Shown here one piece after another: positions 1-10,230 of a stretch of 64,000 bases of DNA (position 1 is its first letter; the number at the start of each line of letters is the position of its first letter). The stretch spans positions 1 through 64,000 of the forward strand of contig NZ_LOHX01000101.1 of the NCBI RefSeq assembly GCF_001559775.1. The letters run 5' to 3'. This DNA is from Streptobacillus felis (GTDB taxonomy: Bacteria > Fusobacteriota > Fusobacteriia > Fusobacteriales > Leptotrichiaceae). A model generated the notes under the pieces. That model did not search any database, was not told where the DNA came from, and was given only the letters and a program-made list of their open reading frames with translations. A program made the translations under genes and the position numbers.

Positions 1-47
1 ACCTACAAACTTTTTACGTTTCCGTATCCTGTTTATTGGTACATATT
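1..47 (-). terminator. Terminator hairpin after the helicase gene (cut by window edge)
   Basis: On the minus strand this follows the helicase stop codon. GGTACAT at 38-44 would pair with GTACC, of which only ACC remains at 1-3, and inner arms GTTT and AAAC flank the loop. It matches the hairpins at 6241-6290 and 14988-15028, which are followed by T-runs when read on the minus strand. The T-run itself would lie outside the window. Confidence 0.6.
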
Positions 48-62
48 CTCATGTTCTTTACC

Positions 63-3000
63 TTAATAATTCATTAAATACTTACCTTCTTCTAACTTTA
101 TTTCTCCATTATCAAAACAATAATCTATTACATTTGATATTACTTTATCTATAGATGTTCCTATTCTTGTAAATCCAAACTTTTTAGCAACCTCTCTTAT
201 TAAATCTTTCTTCTCTATTGCTATTTGCTCTATTATTACTTCTTTTAGTGCTGGCATAATTTCATATATAGATATATCTTCTATATTTCTCTTATTACCA
301 TTTACATCTTCAACTCTATAGTTTTCTAATTCTTTTATTTCACTATTAGTAGACCATATAAAGTCATTCATAGATTCTTTAGTTACTTTAAAGTTAAGTT
401 TTCTTATTTGTAAGTCTATTATTTGTTCAACTTGAGAACCATTTCTTGCTATATGCCAACAAGCTAAAACTTTTTTCACTAAATTCTTTTTACTAATAGG
501 GCTTTCCATTTCCACTATTTTTAATATATTCTCTTTTATAGATATTTGTGATTCTATATTGTAAAATTCTGTATTAGTTCCTAAATGACATACCTCATAA
601 GGAGTATATGCTATTTTTTTGGTAATTATAGTTTCATTACTAACTTCCATTTTTAAGTCTTTTGCTTTTTTAGCATTCAATAAATTATGTTCTTCCTTAC
701 CATTTTCAATAATATATTCAACCTTATCTATAATCTCATTTAATATCTTATCTGGGTTTTCAATATAGTCTAGAGACCACACATTATACACTGACCAACC
801 TAGTAATTTTAAGATTGTTGGCTGCAATATGAATCTATCTCTTACAGTTTCAGAATTAACACAAGAATATCCATCAAACAATATACCTAATAGATATTTT
901 TCTTGATTATTAGGATCTATTATACCTAAATCTATCTTATATTCAGAACTTCCAAGATTTATCTTATTCTTATATCCTCTTTCACTTAATTCATTAGATA
1001 TTTTTTCTATTAATAAATCTTTAGAAATATTACTTGTATATTTAACCGCAAGAATGTTCTTTCCTTTCATTGCAAACTCTAAGAACATTTTAAGACCTTT
1101 TACACCCTCTGATTTAGTTCTATTTAAATCAATTTGATCAGGAGTAAGACTTGAGAATATTAACATTTCTGTTCTTGATCTTGAAATAGCTACATTTAAT
1201 CTTCTCCATCCTCCATCTCTATTTAAAGGCCCAAAATTCATAGATACCTTACCTTCTTTATCTGCACCATAACCTACAGAGAACATTATTACATCTCTTT
1301 CATCACCTTGTACGTTTTCAAGGTTTTTAATGAATACTGGCTCAGGTAGATTACTGTATATTTCTTCAAGTTCAGCATCTTTATATAGTCTTTCTGTTAA
1401 CATATCATCTATTAATTCTTGTTGAACCATATTAAATGTTACAACACCTATACTATATTTTCTTAATTTTTCATCTTTTAATCTTCTAACTATTTCTTCA
1501 ACTACAGCTCTTGCTTCTTCCTTATTTTGCTTACTCTTACCTTTATCATAAAAACCATCTATTTTAATAAACTTAACATTAGAAACTAAATCATCTGGTG
1601 ATGGGAAGGTTAATAGTCTATTATCATAATACATTCTATTACTAAAACTAATCAAACTTTCATGTTTAGATCTATAATGCCATTTCAAGTGTTCTTCTGG
1701 TAAAGTTATAGATAAACAATCATCAAGTAAGCTTTCTAAATCTTCTATCTCTAAATTATCTTCATCAACCTTATTACTTTTAAAGAAGCTTGTAGGTGGC
1801 ATTTGTTTTGGATCTCCTACTATGATTACATTTTCTCCTCTAGCCATAGCACCTATAGCTGAATATGTTGGTATTTGTGATGCCTCATCAAATATTACCA
1901 AATCAAATTTAGGGAATTTAGGATCTATATATTGAGCTATAGACATAGGACTCATTAACATACATGGACATAATCTTCTAAGTAGATTAGGTATTTGATT
2001 AAATAACTGTCTTATACTTATCATTCTTCCATTAGATTTAATTGCCCTTTTTAATATACCCATTTCTGAACTACTTACATTAGATACATCTGAATTAGGT
2101 ATATTATTTGAAAGTTTTGCTACAACTTCTTGCATAGTTAATTCTTGATATCTAATTATTAACTCATCATACTTTTTAATTATTTCTTCAAATTCAAGTC
2201 CCTTAAATTCTTTAAGCATAGTATTTTCATCTATTTCTTTTAAAGTCGATCTATATACTATATTAGTTAGATATGCATCCAAAATCTCATCTATACTTAC
2301 TTCATTATTTTCATAAGCTTCTTTTATAGATTCTAAATCATATTCTTTTAAATTATTTTTCTTTTGATTATAAAGTATCATATCTTTAAGTTTATCACTA
2401 TTTCTAAACATATTATTTAATTCTTCAAATACATCATTAAGTTTTCCTGATAAACTTACTTCATATTTTTCTTTTATACTACTACATTTAGATAAGAATT
2501 TTTCTAAATTTTCAAAATCAATATAGTTTGCCTTAAGCTTATACATTTCTTTCAATACTTCTTCATTAATATCTCCATAGTAATTTTTAGCTTCTTCTCT
2601 TAAAGATATAGTATCTTGCAATGCCTTTTCAAGCACTGTTACATCAGTTTTTTCTTCGTTATATATATTCTCACAATACGATTTAATATTAGTGTTAGTT
2701 TCTAAAATTTCTGTTTTAGAATTCATTAATTCTTTTAACTTTTCTAACTTTTCTACCATATTATTCTTATCTATTTTCACTTTGCTATGTATAGATATTT
2801 CTTTTATTAATGAATTTTGTTTTAACATCTTTGATAAGAACCAAGATTGTTCTGTCTTCTTCCATTCTAAATATATATTTTTAATATCTACATCTAAAAT
2901 ACTACTTTCAAATTCATTAAATAGAGAATTTTTTATTACATTATATCTTTCTATTTTACTAATTAATTCTTCCATTTGACTCACATTAAAATCAAACTTA

Positions 3001-5714
3001 TTAGATAATATCAAATCATCAAGTATAATACTATTATCAGAAATCTTAGTATATATACTATATATACTCTCAATATCTTTATATGAACTTATACCTATAT
3101 TATTTGAAGCTGCAATACTTTCAGTCCTATATTCTAATATTTCACTAATATCATTTTCAAAATTAGATTTAGTATCCATATTATATTCAGATAGTCCAAC
3201 ATTTTTTAAACTATGTTCCTTATATACACCTAATTCCTTCATATTAATAACTATGTTGTTAATAATATCTACATTTTTTTCTAACTCTTCCTTAGTGATG
3301 TCGTAATTTTCTACTTTCACCTTTTCTTTTAAGTCACTATTTTTTGTAATTTTTTCTATTTTTTCATATATAGATAAACCTGATTTTCTCTTTAGATGTA
3401 ACTCATCTACAATATATTTAAGTTTATCCTTAGTCCACTTAATTTCATTAGTTACCTTTTCAAATTCTTCAGGTGATTTGTATCTTGAAACCTCCAATAC
3501 ATTTTCTAATTGTTTTAATACTGTAGTCTTATTTGTTTTATTAGAATGTAACTCTAAGCAAAATGGTCCAAGCCCTACCTTATCTAACCTATTTTCAACT
3601 ACATTTAATGCTGCCATTTTTTCTGCAACAAAAAGTACACTCTTTCCTTCATAAAGAGCTGTAGCTATCATATTAGTAATAGTTTGCGACTTACCAGTTC
3701 CTGGTGCACCATGCAGTACAAAACTTTCACCATTTATAGCTCTTTTTATAGCTCTTAATTGTGAAGAATCTGCATTTAAAGGAACAGGCAAATCTTCTAT
3801 AGTTATTTCATTATTTTTATTTTCAAAGTCTCTATAACCCTTAATTAAACTTGAAACTATCTTGTTTTCCTTTATTTCATCTCCCCTATTTCTAATATCA
3901 TTCCACATAACAAATTGTCCAAAAGAGAATAATCCTATAAATGATAGATCATCTATTACATTCCATCTCTTCTTGTTCAACACAGCCTGTCTAATAGTAT
4001 TAAATACTAAAAGCATATCTACACCATGTTCATCTTCTGGAAGAGGATCTAGTCCTCCTATTTTAATGTCATGCATCTGTCTTAAGTATTCAAGTAAGGT
4101 AATATTAATTTGAGTTTCTTCCTGCCTACTTCTAATTACATAACCCTTATTCTTATTACTTCTTACTATTTCTATAGGTAGTAATACTAAAGGGGCATAT
4201 CTTGCTATTTCTGAAACATCATTTTCAAACCAACGAAGAAAACCTAGTGCTAAAAACAATGTATTACTTCCATTTTCTTCTAAACTTAACTTTGATGATC
4301 TATATACAGTCTTAATACTATTTTCTAAATCTTCTTCATTTAAGTATGTTCTTAATCTATTGCTCTTAAATTCACTTTCAGATATAGCCTTAATTAAATC
4401 TAATCCTGTTTCAATTTCAAAACTTTTAGAATTTCTTAACCCAACATTCCATTCTTTAGGTGCTTCTAATATACTTAAATCTTTACCTTGAACTAACCTA
4501 TCCTCAACTAAAGATAAATCATGAGACATTATTCTTAAAGCATTTTTAGTAATTCTAAAGTTCAATAAAGAGTTTCTTAAACTAAAATCTAATAACTTTC
4601 TTTCCCATAATCTTTGTTTATCTACTTTAACATCTTCTGCTATACCTATATGTTTTTCTATTAGTTCCTTAGGTTTAGATGTTACTTCAGTATTTACTTT
4701 TCTTTCAATAACAAACTTTCCATCTATTTTACTTGGTATGGCACGAAACCCTCCACTTTTAGCCCTAACTATATCTATAGCCATAATAAAATTTGATAAA
4801 TCTATCATATTATCTTTACCATGTTTAACGGCCTTATCAAAGTCTATACCTTTCTCAGCAACGAAATCAGTACATTCAACTAGTAAGATTTCTTCTAAAC
4901 CCTCTACTATTCTTTTTTCTATAGCAGAAAAATCATCAGTTATTATATCACTAAAACTAGATTCTTCTAACCAACATCCTATGAAAGCATGCCCTTTTAT
5001 TATTATCAAAATAGGATTTAATCCCACTGCCTCAAGGCAAGAAGAATATAGCATGGAAAGATCTAAACAAGTACCTTGTTTTTGCTCTAAAACAACTTGT
5101 GATGTTCTAATTCTTTGTCCTAACACTTCATAATCTTTAGGAGGCAAATTATATATTAAATTATATTCTTGCAATGCTGCATAAATAGCAGCCATTTGTG
5201 CTTTAACGGTATTCATATTACCAGTTAAATAGCCAGTAAATGCACTATCAAACCCCCATTTCCTTAAATATTTAGATGCTTTTACAACAATTTCTGAAAT
5301 TAGTGGATGATTAGGTGTAGAAAATGAAGCTATAGTTTCTGGCATTACATATATACCTAACCAATAATCAGATGGACTTAAATCTATATCAACTACTTCT
5401 TCATATATTTTTTCATCTACTTTATATACCTCAAATATCATTTCAGCTCTTACATTTTCTGTGATATTAGACAAATAATCTGAATTAAGTCTAATATTAA
5501 CATTATCTATTTCTAGACTTTCCTTAGGATCTAACTGACCTATTTTTAATGCAAATACATCCATAAATTCTGTTTTTGAATATAATTTAAAACTTAAATC
5601 CTCAAGCTTTTCATCTCCTGTATTTTCTATTTCCAATCTATGAATAATAGGCACATAGTTATGATACAGTAAATAGTTAACATTAGTCATCATTTCTTTA
5701 TTAATTTTCAACAT
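63..5714 (-). CDS. DUF4011 superfamily 1 helicase with transglutaminase-like, Vsr-like and DUF3320 regions
   Basis: This encodes a giant protein of 1883 residues. The ATG at 5714 is preferred over the upstream one at 5774 because AAAGGCGG lies just before it. Visible in order are: an N-terminal beta-rich region; a transglutaminase-like segment with Cys near residue 216 (GTCLDLS) and His near 242 (GHAFIG); a DUF4011-like region from about 390; Walker A GAPGTGKS near 668-676; a long, lysine- and glutamate-rich, probably coiled insertion; the DEAS Walker B box near 1275; helicase motifs including NVAISRSR; a Vsr/DUF559-like fold near 1580 (KIDLGIID, then LGILFDG, where relatives often have Glu in place of the Leu); and a C-terminal DUF3320. 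The family is known from putative nucleic-acid defence and repair loci. A role in phage defence is inference, as no defence partner gene is adjacent. Confidence 0.85.
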   Translation of the reverse strand: MLKINKEMMTNVNYLLYHNYVPIIHRLEIENTGDEKLEDLSFKLYSKTEFMDVFALKIGQLDPKESLEIDNVNIRLNSDYLSNITENVRAEMIFEVYKVDEKIYEEVVDIDLSPSDYWLGIYVMPETIASFSTPNHPLISEIVVKASKYLRKWGFDSAFTGYLTGNMNTVKAQMAAIYAALQEYNLIYNLPPKDYEVLGQRIRTSQVVLEQKQGTCLDLSMLYSSCLEAVGLNPILIIIKGHAFIGCWLEESSFSDIITDDFSAIEKRIVEGLEEILLVECTDFVAEKGIDFDKAVKHGKDNMIDLSNFIMAIDIVRAKSGGFRAIPSKIDGKFVIERKVNTEVTSKPKELIEKHIGIAEDVKVDKQRLWERKLLDFSLRNSLLNFRITKNALRIMSHDLSLVEDRLVQGKDLSILEAPKEWNVGLRNSKSFEIETGLDLIKAISESEFKSNRLRTYLNEEDLENSIKTVYRSSKLSLEENGSNTLFLALGFLRWFENDVSEIARYAPLVLLPIEIVRSNKNKGYVIRSRQEETQINITLLEYLRQMHDIKIGGLDPLPEDEHGVDMLLVFNTIRQAVLNKKRWNVIDDLSFIGLFSFGQFVMWNDIRNRGDEIKENKIVSSLIKGYRDFENKNNEITIEDLPVPLNADSSQLRAIKRAINGESFVLHGAPGTGKSQTITNMIATALYEGKSVLFVAEKMAALNVVENRLDKVGLGPFCLELHSNKTNKTTVLKQLENVLEVSRYKSPEEFEKVTNEIKWTKDKLKYIVDELHLKRKSGLSIYEKIEKITKNSDLKEKVKVENYDITKEELEKNVDIINNIVINMKELGVYKEHSLKNVGLSEYNMDTKSNFENDISEILEYRTESIAASNNIGISSYKDIESIYSIYTKISDNSIILDDLILSNKFDFNVSQMEELISKIERYNVIKNSLFNEFESSILDVDIKNIYLEWKKTEQSWFLSKMLKQNSLIKEISIHSKVKIDKNNMVEKLEKLKELMNSKTEILETNTNIKSYCENIYNEEKTDVTVLEKALQDTISLREEAKNYYGDINEEVLKEMYKLKANYIDFENLEKFLSKCSSIKEKYEVSLSGKLNDVFEELNNMFRNSDKLKDMILYNQKKNNLKEYDLESIKEAYENNEVSIDEILDAYLTNIVYRSTLKEIDENTMLKEFKGLEFEEIIKKYDELIIRYQELTMQEVVAKLSNNIPNSDVSNVSSSEMGILKRAIKSNGRMISIRQLFNQIPNLLRRLCPCMLMSPMSIAQYIDPKFPKFDLVIFDEASQIPTYSAIGAMARGENVIIVGDPKQMPPTSFFKSNKVDEDNLEIEDLESLLDDCLSITLPEEHLKWHYRSKHESLISFSNRMYYDNRLLTFPSPDDLVSNVKFIKIDGFYDKGKSKQNKEEARAVVEEIVRRLKDEKLRKYSIGVVTFNMVQQELIDDMLTERLYKDAELEEIYSNLPEPVFIKNLENVQGDERDVIMFSVGYGADKEGKVSMNFGPLNRDGGWRRLNVAISRSRTEMLIFSSLTPDQIDLNRTKSEGVKGLKMFLEFAMKGKNILAVKYTSNISKDLLIEKISNELSERGYKNKINLGSSEYKIDLGIIDPNNQEKYLLGILFDGYSCVNSETVRDRFILQPTILKLLGWSVYNVWSLDYIENPDKILNEIIDKVEYIIENGKEEHNLLNAKKAKDLKMEVSNETIITKKIAYTPYEVCHLGTNTEFYNIESQISIKENILKIVEMESPISKKNLVKKVLACWHIARNGSQVEQIIDLQIRKLNFKVTKESMNDFIWSTNSEIKELENYRVEDVNGNKRNIEDISIYEIMPALKEVIIEQIAIEKKDLIREVAKKFGFTRIGTSIDKVISNVIDYCFDNGEIKLEEGKYLMNY

Positions 5715-5745
5715 ACATTTCCGCCTTTTACACTTTATATATATT

Positions 5746-5775
5746 AGTATAACCCCTATATTATTTTTTTTCAAT
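5746..5775 (-). promoter_or_regulatory. Promoter of the helicase gene
   Basis: Read on the minus strand, TTGAAA (5775-5770) and TATACT (5751-5746) are separated by 18 nt. The -10 box sits about 30 nt before the chosen ATG at 5714 and its AAAGGCGG ribosome site. The spacer holds GGGG next to the -10 box, shorter than the G7 runs at the autotransporter promoters. Confidence 0.55.
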
Positions 5776-6236
5776 ATTCTAATATAGAGAATGTAATATT
5801 AAAAAATATATACTAATAAACTGAACACAAATTTATGCATTTTACAAATTTGATTAGATGCAGTTCCTTTTAAATTTTATAATTATGTATATCAAAATAA
5901 TTCAACAAAATAATTTTTAGTAGCATCTGTTTATTCTTTTTCATTGTCTTTATTTTATGGAAAATCTCTTCCTAATATTTTCTACAACATATTCTTTGCT
6001 ATATTTTCTATTCTTCGTTTCTTAATTCTAATAACACAATCTATATATTCTTTAACCATTATTCTTCTAATTCTATTTTCATTGAATTTTGAATTAACTC
6101 TTGTATTAATTTCTATAACCATTTTATTCCTATAATATGTATAATTTAATTCTTTAACTATTGTTTTAATAGTTTATATAAGTTAAATATCTTTAATACT
6201 GTAAGATATTTAGCTAGTACTTATTTTTCTTCAAAT
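5776..6236. other. Gene-poor AT-rich spacer
   Basis: No gene is recognised here. On the minus strand 6122-5982 is a 46-codon ORF preceded by AGGA; its product is basic (ends near KKRRIENIAKNML) and translation in the same frame continues briefly past the stop, so it may be the tail of a decayed gene. The stretch around 5805-5885 loosely resembles 20325-20430 (both end in AGTTCCTTTTAAATTT), which suggests a worn repeat. Confidence 0.35.
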
Positions 6237-6240
6237 AAAA

Positions 6241-6290
6241 AATGTACCTCCAAACTATTCACTTTTTTGTGCACAGTTTATTGGTACATA
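6241..6290 (-). terminator. Rho-independent terminator of the YadA-anchor/OmpA gene
   Basis: The outer arms AATGTACC (6241-6248) and GGTACAT (6283-6289) and the inner arms AAACT and AGTTT form a long hairpin. Read on the minus strand it begins just after the stop at 6297 and is followed by a T-run (A-run at 6237-6242 on the plus strand). The outer arms are shared with the hairpins at 1-47 and 14988-15028, while the inner parts differ. Confidence 0.75.
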
Positions 6291-6296
6291 TTCTCT

Positions 6297-7210
6297 TTAC
6301 TTTTCTTTAACTATTAACTCTACCCTAAGATTTTTAAATTGTTCTCCTTTAGACTCTTCAATTAACATATTATATCCATTAGATTTAACAATTATATTTA
6401 AAAATCCTTTATTTAATAAATATTCTGAAACAGCTTTAGCTCTCTTATAACTTAATTGTAAATTATATTTATCTGTACCTCTTGTATCAGAATAACCAAC
6501 AATTATAATTTCACTTTCTTTAGAAATATCCAATAAAATATTATCTAAACTTTTATTTTGCTCTTCAGTTAAAATATATTTATCAATTTCATAACCAAAT
6601 AAATTATACGTTTTATATATTTCATTTAAAGTATAATTATTAATTATTTGCTTATCTCCATTTTTAATTAATAAGTTAATTTTTTTGTTTAATTCTTCAA
6701 TTTTTTATCATTGTCTTTTAGCTTTTCTTTTAATTCATTATTTTCCTTTAATAAACCTTCTATTTCTATATTATTTCCTTCTTTTTTATCATGTATAGGT
6801 ATAAATGAATAATTAAATCCAACACCTATATTCCAATTAAGATTTGTAGAAAGTGCAGCATTCAATTTATATATAAAGTCTTTACTTTTATTCTGTCCTG
6901 ATATTCCTAATGCTATAGATGCAAATTTTTCACCACTATAACCAATACCTGCTCTTATACTTATTAATTTATTAGATGATACCTGTGGTATACTTGCGAT
7001 AGCTGTTGAATTATCAATTCTAGATTTGACTTTATCAGAAAAAGGCTTAAACATTGGATCTTTTTCTATGTCATTTTCACTTTCACCTTCAATTCCTTTA
7101 CCTGGTTCACCTGGTATAATTACTGAATCACTATTAGTAGGAGGATTTAATACTTGAGAAAAGGTTACTACTCCAAAAATAATTAATAAAAGAATTTTAA
7201 TTTTTTTTAT
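6297..7210 (-). pseudogene. YadA-like membrane anchor fused to coiled coil and OmpA domain, frameshifted
   Basis: Two open frames, 7054-6689 and 6533-6297, belong to one gene of about 304 codons. Reading from 7210 gives a signal-peptide-like stretch (KKIKILLLIIFGVVTFS), a PGEPGKG linker, a short YadA-type beta-barrel anchor (IPQVSS... GISGQN... NIGVGFNYSF), a Lys/Glu/Asn coiled coil, and an OmpA-like peptidoglycan-binding domain (GYSDTRGTDKYN). The frame breaks near 6703 in a run of six A; seven A would restore it. The expected start codon after GGGAG is ATA (7210-7208) rather than ATG. Either the gene is dead, or it switches by A-tract slippage and uses a weak start. No head or stalk precedes the anchor. 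An assembly error in the A-run cannot be excluded. Confidence 0.7.
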
Positions 7211-7233
7211 TTCTACTCCCTAAAAATTAATTT

Positions 7234-8682
7234 CTATTTCTTATATTCAAATTTTGCATCTTTTTTCTTACCTTGAAGAGCCATATCTGTCATATTTCCT
7301 TTAAAATATATTAATTGATCAAACATTTTATCTGCATCTTTTTTAACTTGCTCTGCTTTCATTAGTCCAAGTTTATTTGCATATTCAATTCTTGCTTTAC
7401 CTGTTTTTTTGTTAATCATTTCATCTTCTTCTTTTAATTTAGTGATGAAATCATTTTCTACTTTGTCCCAATATGTTTTTACTCCAAGACCATATCTAAT
7501 TCTATCTTCCCTTGCAAGTATATGAAGACCTTTCATAGCCCAATACATAGAATCTCTATTGTAACTATCAGCATCTGCTGTATAACTCTTATGAGTCTTA
7601 GTAATATATTCATAGTATGGAACAAATACTGAATGCTCAACTGTACCCATAGCAAGCCACATTACTGTAGGTGCATTTTCTCTAATTTGGAATATATGTG
7701 CCTCTAAGTTAGTATCTGTACCTATAGCTCTAATTTTACCTTTATTTTCAGGTGTATCTACATCATAATCTGTACCTTCATATCTATATCTTAAGAAATT
7801 CATTACATCTTTAACAGATATTTTTTTATCAGGTTTTCTAAATAATTCATATGCCATTTCACCATCATGTGCTACTGGTAATAGAGGACAAAAATGATTT
7901 TGGCCCATAGCTATTCTATCATAATTATATTTTCCGTGTTCTTCCCTATAAGTAAGTGCCAAATGAAATTTTCCTTCAACAGTTTTTGCAAGACCATTAC
8001 TTTCAGGTAATTTTTGTATATCTTTAGATGAAATTACATCCTTACTATTAAAGTCATAACTACCTAAATAAAAAGCATTAGGAACTACAGCATAAACATC
8101 AGTAGGTACTTTAACAGCTACATATTGATGGCCAGTATATATTTCCATATACCACATTTCATTTTTGTCAGCAAAAACTATAACATTTCCTTCTCCAGCT
8201 CCTGCTTTTTCTACTATTTCAGCAATAATTTCAACAGCATGTCTTGCAGTTTTAGCTTGCATTAATACAAGGGATGCAACATCTGGTTCAGTTAATCCTC
8301 CCTCTACATATGGATCTAATTTTAGTATTTCATCATTTGCACTTGCTGATACTGTAGCTGAAATGCTTACACCTAATTCATTAATACCTGCCTCACCAAA
8401 TACACCATAACTAGGGTCTGCATCTGGGACTAAAGTATGTTTTAGTGCTTTTTGTGGATATGGCCATTTAAATCCTGTATCTGGATTAACAAACATCTCA
8501 CCTTTTTTATATTTTTTTGCTTCAACAACCATAAATTTTTTAGGATTTACTCCTGACAAATCTTCATTTCTAGCATACATCATAGAACCATCAGCAGTTG
8601 CATCTTTACCTGCTAAAAAACCTGTACAAGCTAATGCTTGTATAGAGAATAATAATAACCCTAAACCTAATATTTTTTTCAT
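7234..8682 (-). CDS. Secreted C69-family dipeptidase
   Basis: The 482-residue product is an N-terminal-nucleophile hydrolase of peptidase family C69 (PepD/U34). A signal peptide (KKILGLGLLLFSIQALA) ends directly before Cys19, which opens the CTGFLAGKDATADGS motif typical of the family and would become the catalytic N-terminal Cys after cleavage. A conserved GNVIVFAD/WYMEIYTG segment lies in the middle. The start has a strong AGGAGG site upstream. The gene follows the arginine deiminase operon in the same direction, 71 nt behind the transporter gene, with a GC-rich hairpin in the gap. Release of arginine or other amino acids from peptides for that pathway is a reasonable inference. The enzyme's dipeptide preference cannot be read from sequence. 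Confidence 0.9.
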   Translation of the reverse strand: MKKILGLGLLLFSIQALACTGFLAGKDATADGSMMYARNEDLSGVNPKKFMVVEAKKYKKGEMFVNPDTGFKWPYPQKALKHTLVPDADPSYGVFGEAGINELGVSISATVSASANDEILKLDPYVEGGLTEPDVASLVLMQAKTARHAVEIIAEIVEKAGAGEGNVIVFADKNEMWYMEIYTGHQYVAVKVPTDVYAVVPNAFYLGSYDFNSKDVISSKDIQKLPESNGLAKTVEGKFHLALTYREEHGKYNYDRIAMGQNHFCPLLPVAHDGEMAYELFRKPDKKISVKDVMNFLRYRYEGTDYDVDTPENKGKIRAIGTDTNLEAHIFQIRENAPTVMWLAMGTVEHSVFVPYYEYITKTHKSYTADADSYNRDSMYWAMKGLHILAREDRIRYGLGVKTYWDKVENDFITKLKEEDEMINKKTGKARIEYANKLGLMKAEQVKKDADKMFDQLIYFKGNMTDMALQGKKKDAKFEYKK

Positions 8683-8702
8683 ATTTTTTCCTCCTAATTA
8701 TT

Positions 8703-8722
8703 AAGGGCCCATAGGGCCCTTT
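8703..8722 (-). promoter_or_regulatory. GC-only hairpin between transporter and dipeptidase genes
   Basis: AAGGGCCC and GGGCCCTT form a perfect 8-bp stem with a 3-nt loop, ending about 20 nt before the dipeptidase start codon. No T-run follows on the minus strand, so it looks more like an mRNA-processing or attenuating stem between cistrons than a full terminator. Confidence 0.5.
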
Positions 8723-8753
8723 AATGTATGAATAAGAAACTGAGACTTATTTA

Positions 8754-10208
8754 TTAAATAAACATCATTGCAGCTGTTAAAATAACAACATTAATTATGA
8801 ATATAATAACTAATAATTTAAATACCCATTTGAAATATGTTCCATATTCTACTTTTGCTGCTGCAAGTCCACCCATTACTACCCCTGAAGTTGGTGTGAT
8901 TAAGTTTACTAATCCACATGCTCCAGAGAATATCATAATTATTACTTCTACACTGAACCCTAAACTTTGTGTTAATGGTGCAAGTATAGGAACTGATACT
9001 GAAGCAAGTCCTGAAGTAGAAGGTATAAAGAATGATAATACCATGTATAGTATATATGATGCAGGTGCAAACACTAATGCAGAAAGTCCTGCAAGTCCTT
9101 GAGATGCTAAGTTTAGTATGTATTTATCTAAGTAAGTTACTGACATTAATACTGAAACACCTCTAGATAATGCTATAATTAATACAACTGATAAGATGTC
9201 AGCCGCACCAAACATAAATGAATCTACTATTTCTTTTTCACTAAATCCATTTACTACACCTATGATGATACCTATGAAAGTAAACCACATTGAAAGTTCA
9301 CCAAAATACCAATCACCAAGTGGTGCACCTGTTAAGAATGAAGACCATCCTTCAAATACATGAATATCATATTCTGACCAAACTATTAATGAAAGTATCA
9401 TAATTACAAATGAAAATGCAAATATCGATAAAGTCATTTTATGTTTAGATGTAAATTCTATATTAGAGAAATCTACATGTCCAAAGTTTTCTTCCATAGC
9501 TTTTTGTTCTTGTAACGAAAGTATAATAGAACCTTTGTCAGCTTTAACTTTTTTAGCATAACTCATAACGAACCATATTGCAGGTATTAATGTAGCTACC
9601 CAAAGGATAACTCCTAATAATACTACTGTACCATTTGAAGGGTCAGTTCCTGCACTTTTAGCAGCATCTAATGCAACCCCTATTGCAAATGGGTTAACTG
9701 TAGATCCTAAAACCCCTGCTCCAGCTCCTAATAATACTGTAGAAGCTGCTACCATAGTATCAAATCCAGCTGCTACCATAGTTGCTGATATTAATCCATA
9801 AAATGCTATAGTTTCTTCAGCCATTCCATAAGTTGATCCACCTATAGAGAATAAAGTCATAAGTATAGGAATTAATAGTAATTCTCTACCTCTTAATTTT
9901 TTAACTAATGCTCCAACTCCTGCATCTAATGCACCAGTTTTTGCAACTATACCTAAAAATCCTCCAAGTAATAATACGAATACTGCTACATCTATTGCAT
10001 CTTTAAATCCATTAAATGTTGCCATAAATACATCAGCTATTGATGCACCATTAACTCCTGTTGCAAGCGCTATGTTTTCATCTAACATTTCAGCAGTAAC
10101 ATCAGCAGGTAATTTAGGTAATACTCTTGTAACAAGAGCTATTAATATTAATAGTATGAATATAATGGTAAAAGCCGAAAGCGATTTACGTTCTTTTTTT
10201 TCACTCAT
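8754..10208 (-). CDS. YfcC-family basic amino acid / carboxylate transporter of the arginine deiminase operon
   Basis: The 484-residue integral membrane protein has about 12 hydrophobic segments and belongs to the YfcC/C4-dicarboxylate carrier-like family. Recognisable parts are GSTYGMAEETIAFYGL and GSTVNPFAIGVALDA in the first half and FFIPSTSGLASVS and GLVNLITPTSGVVMG in the second. It lies directly behind arcC in the arc operon, where ArcD-type arginine/ornithine exchangers usually sit, so arginine/ornithine exchange is the likely role. Family members also carry other substrates, so this rests on context. The start is preceded by AAGAGGAAAT. Confidence 0.8.
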   Translation of the reverse strand: MSEKKERKSLSAFTIIFILLILIALVTRVLPKLPADVTAEMLDENIALATGVNGASIADVFMATFNGFKDAIDVAVFVLLLGGFLGIVAKTGALDAGVGALVKKLRGRELLLIPILMTLFSIGGSTYGMAEETIAFYGLISATMVAAGFDTMVAASTVLLGAGAGVLGSTVNPFAIGVALDAAKSAGTDPSNGTVVLLGVILWVATLIPAIWFVMSYAKKVKADKGSIILSLQEQKAMEENFGHVDFSNIEFTSKHKMTLSIFAFSFVIMILSLIVWSEYDIHVFEGWSSFLTGAPLGDWYFGELSMWFTFIGIIIGVVNGFSEKEIVDSFMFGAADILSVVLIIALSRGVSVLMSVTYLDKYILNLASQGLAGLSALVFAPASYILYMVLSFFIPSTSGLASVSVPILAPLTQSLGFSVEVIIMIFSGACGLVNLITPTSGVVMGGLAAAKVEYGTYFKWVFKLLVIIFIINVVILTAAMMFI

Positions 10209-10230
10209 ATCTATTTCCTCTTTTCTTTAG

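Noticed and set aside
5944-6135. 63-codon plus-strand hydrophobic ORF
   Set aside because: Ile/Phe/Leu-rich translation of AT-rich DNA without ribosome site; the opposite strand shows a slightly better but also unconvincing ORF.
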